Shown here: piece after piece, positions 18,996-26,151 of the stretch
Layout of the letters: every line of letters starts with the position of its first letter
How positions within the stretch are numbered: position 1 is the stretch's first letter
Origin: Citromicrobium sp.
GTDB lineage: Bacteria; Pseudomonadota; Alphaproteobacteria; Sphingomonadales; Sphingomonadaceae
NCBI GenBank assembly: GCA_002729695.1
Contig: PBYQ01000019.1
Location: 1 to 64,000 of the forward strand
Direction: 5' to 3'
DNA: 64,000 bases
Notes under the pieces: model-generated
What the model was told of the DNA's origin: nothing
What the model saw: the letters and a program-made list of their open reading frames with translations, nothing else
Database searches by the model: none
Made by a program: the position numbers and the translations under genes

Positions 18996-21900
18996 TCAAT
19001 GAAAGTCGCGCGACTTGGGAATGATCCGCACATTGCGCGGGTGCCCGCCGGTATTGGGCAATTCGTCGATGAGGTCGCGTGGCCGAATTGCGCCTTGGTG
19101 CGCGGGATCGTCGGCCCCCTGACGCAAGTCATCGCGTGGGTTGATCTTCCCGCTCGGCAGCGGGCTGTTCACGTGGTCCGCACGCGCCAGCTGGTATTGC
19201 AGCGTATCGTCGGACAGGCGCGAGAGCATGTGCGTCGCGTCGGTCATATGCTGGGCGATGACGTGGATCACCTCGTCATCGTACTCCACGCGGCCACGGA
19301 CCTCCATCAGCCGCGCGCCCATCACCACCTTGCGCTGCTTTTCCTTGAGATCGGGCCACACGACCAGGTTCACCACCCCCGTCTCGTCCTCCAGCGTGAT
19401 GAAGCACACGCCCTTTGCACTGCCCGGCCGCTGGCGGATCAGCACCACGCCCGCGACCTGGACCATGCTGCGGAACTTGCGCTCGCGCAGATCGCACGCG
19501 CGCACGAAGCCGCGCTCGGCAAGGTCGGCACGCAGGAAGGCCATCGGATGCGCTTTCAGGCTGAGCCGCGTGGTCTGGTAATCGGCGACCACCTCTTCGC
19601 TGAGCGGCATGAGGGGCAGCGCGGTGCGCGCCTTCTCCGCCCCCTCGTCGCGCTCCGCCGCCGCGCGGAACAGCGGCAGGTCGGGCGCAGCGATCAGGCT
19701 GCGCGCGTCCCACAGCGCCTGACGGCGCGGCAGATTGAGCGACTGGAAGGCATCGGCACTGGCAAGCCGCTCGACATGCGAGGGGGAAAGCCCCGCGCGG
19801 TCGCGCAGCTCCGCCACATCGCGGTAGGGGCCGTTCTCGACACGCTCTGCCACCAGTTGCGCGGCGACATGCTCGGGCAAGCCGTCGATCTGCCGCAGGC
19901 CGAGGCGGAGCGCGATGTGGCGGTCGAGGCGGCCCTTGTCCTGCTTTGCCCACCCCGTTGCAGCTAGGCTCACCTTCGGTTCGCCAAGCTTCACTGCCCC
20001 TCCCGCTTGCGGGAGGGGTTTGCGAGACTTGGCAGCTTGCTGCCTAGTTGCAGCGGGGTGGGCATCCGATCCACGCACATCCTCCAGCGTACAATCCCAG
20101 TCCGAGCAATTCACATCCGCCGCCAGCACGCCGACGCCATGCTCGGCTGCGTCGCGCACGATCTGTGCGGGCGCGTAGAAGCCCATCGGCTGCGAGTTGA
20201 GCAGCGCACAGGCGAAAGCCGCCGGGAAGTGGCATTTGAGCCAGCTGGAAACGTAGACGAGGTGCGCGAAGCTGGCCGCGTGGCTTTCCGGAAAGCCGTA
20301 CTCCCCGAAACCGCGGATCTGGTTGAAGCACCGTTCGGCAAACTCGCGGTCGTAGCCGCGGTTCACCATCCGCTCGACCATCATGTCCTGCAGTTCGTCC
20401 ACCATGCCCCGGCTGCGGAAGGTCGCCATCGCCTTGCGCAGCCGGTTGGCCTCGAGACTGGAGAACTTGGCTGCGTCGAGCGCGATCTTCATCGCCTGCT
20501 CCTGGAAGATCGGCACGCCAAGCGTGCGTTCGAGGATGCTCGATAGCTCGTCGGGCGGGCCGTGCTGCGGGCTCGGCGCGGGGATCACCACCTGTTCCGC
20601 GCCCCGGCGGCGCTTCAGATAGGGATGGACCATGTCGCCCTGGATCGGGCCGGGCCGCACGATTGCGACCTGGATGACGAGGTCGTAGAACTCGCGCGGG
20701 CGCAGCCTTGGCAGCATGTTCATCTGTGCCCGGCTCTCGACCTGGAATACGCCGAGCGAATCCCCCTTGCGCAGCATCGCGTAGGTTTCCGGGTCCTCGC
20801 GCGGCACGGTGGCGAGTTGCAGCGGGCGCTGGTGGTGATCTTCCAGCAGGTCGAAGCACTTCTTGATGCAGGTGAGCATGCCCAGCGCGAGCACGTCGAC
20901 CTTGAGGATGCCGAGCGCCTCGATATCGTCCTTGTCCCACTCGATGAAACTGCGATCGGGCATGGCGCCATTGCCCACCGGCACGGTCTCGATCAGGTCG
21001 CCCTGGGTAAGGATAAATCCGCCGACATGCTGCGACAAATGGCGCGGCATTCCAATCATTTGGCTTGTGAGTTTGAGAACCCGCTTCAGGTGGGGATCGG
21101 TCACGTCCATCCCCGTTTCCGTCACATGCTTCTCGCCAATCTCGCTCCCCCAGCCACCCCACACGGTGCGCGCAAGCGACGCGGTGACATCCTCGCTCAG
21201 CCCCATCGCCTTGCCCACCTCGCGGATCGCCATGCGCGGGCGGTAGTGGATGACGGTGGCGCACAGGCCTGCGCGGTGGCGACCATATTTGCGGTAGAGG
21301 TACTGGATCACCTCCTCGCGCCGCTCGTGCTCGAAATCGACGTCGATATCGGGCGGCTCCTTGCGCTCCTCCGAGATGAAGCGGTCGAACAGCAACTGGT
21401 GCTTGGCCGGGTCGACGCTGGTGATGCCGAGCACGTAGCAGACGGCGGAATTGGCCGCGCTGCCGCGCCCCTGGCACAATATCGGCGGATCGACGCCGGT
21501 CCGTGCGAAATCGACGATGTCCTTGATGGTCAGGAAATAGCGCGCGAGATCGAGCTTGCCGATCAGCCCCAGCTCTTTCTCCAAGGTTATGCGAACAGTT
21601 TCCGGCAAGCCACTGGGATAACGTGATTTTGCGCCCTCCCACGTTTCCTGTTCGAGAAAGGCCTGCGGGCTCATGCCCTCGGGCAAAATCTCGTCCGGAT
21701 ATTCGTATTGAAGTTCGTCGAGCGAGAAGTCGCAGGCGTCGGCGATATCGCGTGACGTCATGACGGCATGGGGCCAGCGGGCGAACAGGCGGACCATGTC
21801 CTGGGGCGATTTCAGGTGCCGCTCGGCATTGGCATGGAGCAGCTGCCCGGCGGCCTCCACGGTCGTCTTGTGGCGGATTGCCGTCATGACGTCATTCAGA

Positions 21901-22688
21901 GGACGGCGCTCTGGTGCGTGATAATGCACGTCGTTCGTGGCGAGCAGCACGAGGCCGTGCGCGCGCGCCATGGCGTCGAGCCGGTCGATCCGCGCGATAT
22001 CGTCCCCGCGATAGAGGTAGGCGGCGGCAAGATGGCGCAGCGTCGGCAATTGCGCGGTCAGGTGGGGGAGGAGCTGCGGAAAAGATGCAGTCAGCTCCAC
22101 CTTGCCGTCATCCCGGACCGGCTCCAGAGTCTCGCTTCCCTTCTGCCGCTCCGAAGAAGGATGACGGAAGGGGATAACATTGCTCGGCACTGCAATCGTG
22201 AACCGTGCATCCAGTTCGTCCGGCGGCAGCAGGATCAACTGCACATCCTCGCTGTGGGCGGCGAGCATGGCGAGGTCGATCTCGCACACACCCTTGTCCT
22301 GCCAACCGCCCGACAGCGTCTGCATGCGGCCCTGGCTGATCAGACGGCACAGGCGCCCGTAGGCTACGCGGTTTTTCGGGTAGGCAAGGAAGGCGAGGCC
22401 TTCGGCGGTCTCGATCCGGCAGCCGATCACGGGGCGCAGCTTCAGCGTCTTGGCTTCGGTGTGCACGCGGACCACGCCGGCCATCGTGTTGGCATCGGCA
22501 ATGCCGAGCGCGTCGTAGCCGAGCATTCGTGCGGTGGTAACAAGGTCGACCGCGTCCGAACTTCCGCGCAGGAAACTGAAGCACGAGACGAGCCCCAGCT
22601 CGACGAAGGGCGCGCGCGGCGGCGGATCGATCCCTTCGGGGTCGATCTCTATCCGGCGCTTGTCGGGGGTGAGTGGAGCCTCTGGCAT
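18996..22688 (-). CDS. dnaE2: Error-prone DNA polymerase DnaE2 (ImuC)
   Basis: DnaE2 is the C-family polymerase that copies past DNA lesions with ImuA and ImuB and causes SOS mutagenesis. The 1230-residue product has an N-terminal PHP domain (FSFLRGSSDAVDLV), the polymerase active-site region with PDIDVDFEHERREEV, AVIHYRPRMAIREVGKAMG and VESRAQMNMLPRLRPREFYDLV, and a C-terminal OB domain ending with DATHMLSRL. It is longer than the usual 1,050-1,100 residues. Part of the excess comes from two in-frame palindromic repeats, at about residues 174-195 and 876-914. Both sit where homologues have loops, so activity is probably kept. It is the third gene of the SOS-controlled radical SAM operon. Confidence 0.94.
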   Translation of the reverse strand: MPEAPLTPDKRRIEIDPEGIDPPPRAPFVELGLVSCFSFLRGSSDAVDLVTTARMLGYDALGIADANTMAGVVRVHTEAKTLKLRPVIGCRIETAEGLAFLAYPKNRVAYGRLCRLISQGRMQTLSGGWQDKGVCEIDLAMLAAHSEDVQLILLPPDELDARFTIAVPSNVIPFRHPSSERQKGSETLEPVRDDGKVELTASFPQLLPHLTAQLPTLRHLAAAYLYRGDDIARIDRLDAMARAHGLVLLATNDVHYHAPERRPLNDVMTAIRHKTTVEAAGQLLHANAERHLKSPQDMVRLFARWPHAVMTSRDIADACDFSLDELQYEYPDEILPEGMSPQAFLEQETWEGAKSRYPSGLPETVRITLEKELGLIGKLDLARYFLTIKDIVDFARTGVDPPILCQGRGSAANSAVCYVLGITSVDPAKHQLLFDRFISEERKEPPDIDVDFEHERREEVIQYLYRKYGRHRAGLCATVIHYRPRMAIREVGKAMGLSEDVTASLARTVWGGWGSEIGEKHVTETGMDVTDPHLKRVLKLTSQMIGMPRHLSQHVGGFILTQGDLIETVPVGNGAMPDRSFIEWDKDDIEALGILKVDVLALGMLTCIKKCFDLLEDHHQRPLQLATVPREDPETYAMLRKGDSLGVFQVESRAQMNMLPRLRPREFYDLVIQVAIVRPGPIQGDMVHPYLKRRRGAEQVVIPAPSPQHGPPDELSSILERTLGVPIFQEQAMKIALDAAKFSSLEANRLRKAMATFRSRGMVDELQDMMVERMVNRGYDREFAERCFNQIRGFGEYGFPESHAASFAHLVYVSSWLKCHFPAAFACALLNSQPMGFYAPAQIVRDAAEHGVGVLAADVNCSDWDCTLEDVRGSDAHPAATRQQAAKSRKPLPQAGGAVKLGEPKVSLAATGWAKQDKGRLDRHIALRLGLRQIDGLPEHVAAQLVAERVENGPYRDVAELRDRAGLSPSHVERLASADAFQSLNLPRRQALWDARSLIAAPDLPLFRAAAERDEGAEKARTALPLMPLSEEVVADYQTTRLSLKAHPMAFLRADLAERGFVRACDLRERKFRSMVQVAGVVLIRQRPGSAKGVCFITLEDETGVVNLVVWPDLKEKQRKVVMGARLMEVRGRVEYDDEVIHVIAQHMTDATHMLSRLSDDTLQYQLARADHVNSPLPSGKINPRDDLRQGADDPAHQGAIRPRDLIDELPNTGGHPRNVRIIPKSRDFH
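19948..20063. repeat. 116-base palindromic repeat inside dnaE2
   Basis: Outer arms at 19948-19968 and 20043-20063 are inverted repeats matching at 19 of 21 bases (starting GCCCACCCCG). Inside is a perfect hairpin CCCCTCCCGC/GCGGGAGGGG at 19997-20018. The reading frame of dnaE2 stays open through it and encodes about 39 residues that look unlike the polymerase, including a proline- and alanine-rich stretch. The CACCCCG..TGC core and the flanking AAGTCT-like bases recall the element between the radical SAM and UdgX genes. Confidence 0.85.
22105..22167. repeat. 63-base palindromic repeat inside dnaE2
   Basis: CCGTCATCC at 22105-22113 is inverted as GGATGACGG at 22159-22167. The 63-base length is exactly 21 codons, and the frame is kept, adding a serine- and charge-rich stretch at about residues 174-195. 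The left arm layout (CGTCAT, CCCGG, TCCAG) matches the REPIN at 22711-22798, so this looks like an eroded member of that family. Confidence 0.75.
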
Positions 22689-22710
22689 CGGAGCGGCTCC
22701 CGCCCCTCCC

Positions 22711-22798
22711 CGTCATTCCCGCGAAGGCGGGAATCCAGCTTTTCCGGGCGCACCAACCCGCAAAAGAAGCTGGACCCCCGCCTTCGCGGGGGTGACGA
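22711..22798. repeat. REPIN-like double palindrome between udgX and dnaE2
   Basis: Two arms of about 33 bases are inverted to each other, and each holds its own hairpin CCCGC-GAAG-GCGGG (left) or CCCGC-CTTC-GCGGG (right). The few differences between arms (TT/AA in the left hairpin, CC/GG in the right) are compensatory, keeping each stem paired. The outer ends read CGTCA and TGACG. This is the architecture of REP doublets mobilised by RAYT transposases; no transposase is in the window. Confidence 0.85.
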
Positions 22799-22813
22799 GA
22801 AAAATTGAGAGTC

Positions 22814-24274
22814 TCATTGCCCCTCCAACTCCGCCAACCGCTCGCGCACTGCGGCGAGGTCTGCATCGAACAGCGCGGCCTGCCTGTTGCGCGCATCGCC
22901 ATCGAGGCGCAGGAGGTAGGAGGGGTGCGCGGTAACCCACAGCTCGCTGCCATCCTCAAGTGGGATGGCCTGCCCACGAATCTTCGCAATACTGACCGTC
23001 TTGCCCAGCATCCCGCGTGCCGCACTCGCGCCCATCGCCAGCACCAGCTTGGGCTTCACCAGTTCACGCTCGCCCTCGATCCACCAGCGGCAGGTGTCGA
23101 TCTCCTTCGCGGTGGGCGACTGATGCAGCCGCCGCTTGCCCCTCCCAGAAGCCTTGATCGTGAACTTGAAGTGTTTGACCGCATTGGTGACGTAGGCACG
23201 CCCACGATCGATGCCTGCGCGTTCCAGATGCACGTCGAGCAACTGCCCGGCGGGGCCGACGAAGGGCCGCCCCTCCTGATCCTCGTGATCGCCCGGCTGT
23301 TCGCCGACGATCATCAGCGCCGCATCGGACGGCCCCTCGCCCATCACCGCCCTATTATCGAGGCATCCGATCGGGCATTTGCGGCACCCTTCGATAGCCT
23401 CGCCGATCGCCTCCAGGCTTTCGGGACGCACGCCGTCATCGCGTTCCCCTGCCGCCACCATTTCGCTCTCCCGCTGCTGCGCGCCCGCGATCAGGTCGGG
23501 GATGAGCGCGGCTTCGGGCAGGTTCTTCCAGTATTTGCGCGGCATTTCGGAGAGCATCGCGCCCACTTTCAGCCGCGCGGGGTTGAAGATCGACGCATAA
23601 TAGGTGCGCCACAGATCCTCGACCGGGTCGCCCTGCGGCGCGTCGCTCTTCTGCGCGGGCGGGCCCTCGCGCATGGTCTCGCCATCCCAGTGCAGCGTGC
23701 CCTGCGGGGTCAGGATCGACCAGCGCATGCTCGCGAAGCGGCGCAGGAAGAAGCCTGCATTGGCGCGCAGGATGTGATGCTCTGGCTCGAACCACGCGAC
23801 GTAGTGCTCCGCTCCGCCTTCTTCCTCGACCTGCCGAAAACGGACGAAGGCGTGCATCTTGTGACTGTCGCGTCGGACGTTCTTGTCGAGTTCTTCCACG
23901 CGGCGGACATCGGGATCGGCCTTGTCCTCCATCAGCCGCGGATTGGCCTGGAGCCGCCACAGCAGGCGATAGAGCACCGAAAACCGCGCCGGATCGCTGT
24001 GCAGCGCGGCGTTCTTCGCAAGGCTGAGGTAGCGCTTGCTCGCGCGGACCGGCGGTGCGTCGGCGGGCGGCTCGGGCAGGCGCATGCCGCCGCCAGAAGA
24101 CGGTTGCGCAAAGAGATCGCCGCTGCCGCCCGGTTCGACCCACGCGACCTTGTCGGGCGGAATATCGCACTGGATCAACGCCCGCGCGCGTTCGCGCCAG
24201 AAGGCGAAATCGTCGCTGCGCGGCAGTTGCACGGTGTAATAGGCGTGCGGGCGGACGTGCTGGAGCGCGGTCAA
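22814..24274 (-). CDS. UdgX-type uracil-DNA glycosylase fused to a TIGR03915-like domain
   Basis: This 486-residue fusion has an N-terminal domain of unknown function (about residues 1-265, the TIGR03915/DUF4130 type) and a C-terminal UdgX domain (about 285-486). The latter has GEQPGDHED (324-332), the R-loop KRRLH (380-384) whose histidine in Mycobacterium UdgX becomes covalently linked to the abasic sugar after uracil removal, HPSYLLR (450-456), and cysteines 297, 300, 304 and 395 for a 4Fe-4S cluster. UdgX binds uracil in DNA tightly. The likely start is the TTG at 24274, with an AGGAGG-like site supplied by the adjacent repeat. It lies between the radical SAM gene and dnaE2 in one operon. 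Confidence 0.9.
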   Translation of the reverse strand: MTALQHVRPHAYYTVQLPRSDDFAFWRERARALIQCDIPPDKVAWVEPGGSGDLFAQPSSGGGMRLPEPPADAPPVRASKRYLSLAKNAALHSDPARFSVLYRLLWRLQANPRLMEDKADPDVRRVEELDKNVRRDSHKMHAFVRFRQVEEEGGAEHYVAWFEPEHHILRANAGFFLRRFASMRWSILTPQGTLHWDGETMREGPPAQKSDAPQGDPVEDLWRTYYASIFNPARLKVGAMLSEMPRKYWKNLPEAALIPDLIAGAQQRESEMVAAGERDDGVRPESLEAIGEAIEGCRKCPIGCLDNRAVMGEGPSDAALMIVGEQPGDHEDQEGRPFVGPAGQLLDVHLERAGIDRGRAYVTNAVKHFKFTIKASGRGKRRLHQSPTAKEIDTCRWWIEGERELVKPKLVLAMGASAARGMLGKTVSIAKIRGQAIPLEDGSELWVTAHPSYLLRLDGDARNRQAALFDADLAAVRERLAELEGQ

Positions 24275-24408
24275 CTTCCCCCCTCCTCTTCAGGGGAGCG
24301 GGTCAGAGGGCGGGGCTCGCCAGGAATGCCACACCCCGCTGCGACCAAGACTTGGCAAACGCCAAGCCCAAGTCTCGCTGCCCCTCCCCTAAAGGAGAGG
24401 GGGAAAGT
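24273..24408. repeat. Palindromic repeat between the radical SAM gene and udgX
   Basis: The outer arms (ACTTCCCCCCTCCT at the left, its near-complement AGGAGAGGGGGAAAGT at the right) flank a hairpin AGACTTGG/CCAAGTCT. The CACCCCGCTGC core recalls the element inside dnaE2. It fills the gap between the two genes; its left edge supplies the ribosome site and touches the TTG start of udgX. Confidence 0.75.
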
Positions 24409-24419
24409 CACTTGCCCCA

Positions 24420-25661
24420 TCATGCCGCAAACAGCTCCAGCTGCTCGGCCTTGGGCGCCAGCAGCGCGCGCAGGTCGGCGCGGTCGGTCAGCAGGGTCGG
24501 CCGCCAGTCCACCGTACAGATGAAGGCCCGCACCTTGGTGAGCGAGACGGTGAGCCGTGCCACATCGTCGAGCCTCAGCGTGCGGTGACGGCGCGAGGCG
24601 AGGATGCGCTGCACCGCCTTCACCCCCAGCCCCGGCACGCGCAGCAGGTCTTCCCGGCTCGCGCGGTTGACGTCGACCGGAAAGCGTTCGCGAAATTTCA
24701 GCGCCCAGGCGAGCTTGGGATCGATATCGAGCGGCAGGTTCCCGTCGGCCTCGGTCGCCTGCATGATTTCCTGCGGGCGGTAATCGTAGAACCGCATCAG
24801 CCAGTCCGACTGGTAGAGCCGGTGTTCGCGGATCAGCGGCGGGCGCTTCAGCGGCAGCACGGCACTCGCATCGGGGATCGGCGAGAAGGCGCTGTAATAG
24901 ACGCGGCGCAGGCCGAAACTGTCGTAGAGGCGGCTTGCGCGGCCCACGATATCCGCATCGCTCGCCGCATCGGCACCGACGATCATCTGCGTCGACTGGC
25001 CTGCAGGTGCAAAACGCGGCGCGTGCCTGAAGCGCTTCTTCGCATCCTTCGCCTCGACGATGTCATCCTTGGTCTTGCCCAGCGCGCCTTCGATCTGCCG
25101 CGCGTCCTTGTCGGGCGCCAATCGCGTCAGCCCCGCATCGGTCGGCAGTTCGACATTGATCGAGACGCGATCGGCGTAAAACCCGGCGCGGTGGATGATC
25201 TCAGGGTCCGCCTCGGGAATGGTCTTGAGGTGAATATATCCGCGAAAATCGTACTCTTCTCGCAGGATGCGCGCGGCCTCCACGATCATTTCCATCGTGT
25301 GATCGCTGCTCTTGATGATGCCTGAGGAGAGGAACAGCCCTTCGATATAATTGCGACGGTAGAAGCTGATCGTCAGGTCCGCGACCTCCTGCGGCGTGAA
25401 CCGCGCGCGCTGCACGTTCGAACTCTTGCGGTTGATGCAATAGTGGCAATCGAAGATGCAGTGGTTGGTCAGCAGGATTTTCAGCAGCGAGATGCACCGG
25501 CCATCGGGCGCGTAGGCGTGGCAGATGCCCATGCCTTCGGTCGATCCGATCCCGCCCTTCACGCTGTTGCGTTTCGCCGTGCCGGACGACGCGCAGGAGG
25601 CATCGTACTTGGCCGCATCGGCAAGAATCTTCAGCCGGTCGAGGATCGGTGCAACACCCAT
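24420..25661 (-). CDS. Radical SAM DNA modification/repair protein linked to UdgX (TIGR03916-like)
   Basis: The 413-residue protein has the radical SAM cluster motif CIFDCHYC (Cys68, 72, 75), a SAM barrel, and a C-terminal helix-hairpin-helix (about 330-360, with RVPGLGVKAVQRIL) that suggests DNA binding. It matches the family found only together with the UdgX-type partner; its chemistry is unknown. It ends with QLELFAA, close to the QL(S/D)LF motif that binds the beta sliding clamp. The ATG at 25661 is chosen because AAGGA lies six bases upstream and a LexA box ends two bases before it; the frame extends upstream but is unlikely to be translated. It heads the operon with udgX, dnaE2 and the extensin-like gene. 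Confidence 0.9.
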   Translation of the reverse strand: MGVAPILDRLKILADAAKYDASCASSGTAKRNSVKGGIGSTEGMGICHAYAPDGRCISLLKILLTNHCIFDCHYCINRKSSNVQRARFTPQEVADLTISFYRRNYIEGLFLSSGIIKSSDHTMEMIVEAARILREEYDFRGYIHLKTIPEADPEIIHRAGFYADRVSINVELPTDAGLTRLAPDKDARQIEGALGKTKDDIVEAKDAKKRFRHAPRFAPAGQSTQMIVGADAASDADIVGRASRLYDSFGLRRVYYSAFSPIPDASAVLPLKRPPLIREHRLYQSDWLMRFYDYRPQEIMQATEADGNLPLDIDPKLAWALKFRERFPVDVNRASREDLLRVPGLGVKAVQRILASRRHRTLRLDDVARLTVSLTKVRAFICTVDWRPTLLTDRADLRALLAPKAEQLELFAA

Positions 25662-25663
25662 AT

Positions 25664-25678
25664 GTTCCTTATATGTTC
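25664..25678 (-). promoter_or_regulatory. LexA (SOS) box of the radical SAM-udgX-dnaE2 operon
   Basis: GTTC-CTTATAT-GTTC is a perfect match to the alphaproteobacterial LexA site GTTC-N7-GTTC. On the coding strand it ends two bases before the radical SAM ATG and overlaps the ribosome site, so LexA would block this operon until DNA damage. Confidence 0.9.
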
Positions 25679-25821
25679 TTGCAATTGGATTGGCTAGCCC
25701 TTCCCTCGCGGCTCGTGCAAAAATTCCTCTTATCAAATGTTTGCTCACTTGTTCACAGGCGGGCATGTGACCTTGCCCTTGGCCCGCAATGCGCGCATGA
25801 TCGCGTCGGAGGAGAGGCATT

Positions 25822-26136
25822 ATGGACGATCTTTCGATCAATTCCGGCCTGGCCAATCGCCTTTGGCGCGTGGCGCTGTGGGGCTCGGTCGTCGCCATTC
25901 TCATCGCTCCGCTGGTCGCGATGCAGTTCACGGGCGAGGTTCACTGGACGCCGTTCGATTTCGCGGTGGCCGCGGCGCTGCTGGGCGCCACCGCGCTGGC
26001 CATAGAGCTGGCGATCCGTGTGATCGGTCGCCCGACTTTCTGCGTCGTGGCGGTACTCGGTATCCTGCTGGCGCTGGTGCTGGTATGGGCCGAGTTGGCG
26101 GTGGGCATCTTCGGCACGCCTTTCGCAGGGCACTGA
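25822..26136 (+). CDS. Small three-helix membrane protein
   Basis: This 104-residue protein has three clear hydrophobic helices, at about residues 15-35, 45-66 and 71-95, and no recognised enzymatic motif. A strong GGAGAGG site precedes the ATG. It sits alone on the plus strand between the two SOS operons, ending 15 bases before the convergent imuB stop and divergent from the radical SAM gene, with which it shares about 160 bases of upstream sequence containing the LexA box. Similar small membrane proteins occur in sphingomonads; the function is unknown. Confidence 0.8.
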   Translation: MDDLSINSGLANRLWRVALWGSVVAILIAPLVAMQFTGEVHWTPFDFAVAAALLGATALAIELAIRVIGRPTFCVVAVLGILLALVLVWAELAVGIFGTPFAGH

Positions 26137-26151
26137 CGCCGTAGCGTTGAA

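Noticed and set aside
18981-19967. Long open frame opposite dnaE2
   Set aside because: It is antisense to a strong polymerase gene, has low-complexity composition from GC-rich codon shadowing and no family match.
22805-24523. 572-codon open frame on the plus strand opposite the UdgX gene
   Set aside because: The minus-strand frame has clear UdgX motifs; the plus frame is rich in R, H, A and L as expected for a shadow frame.
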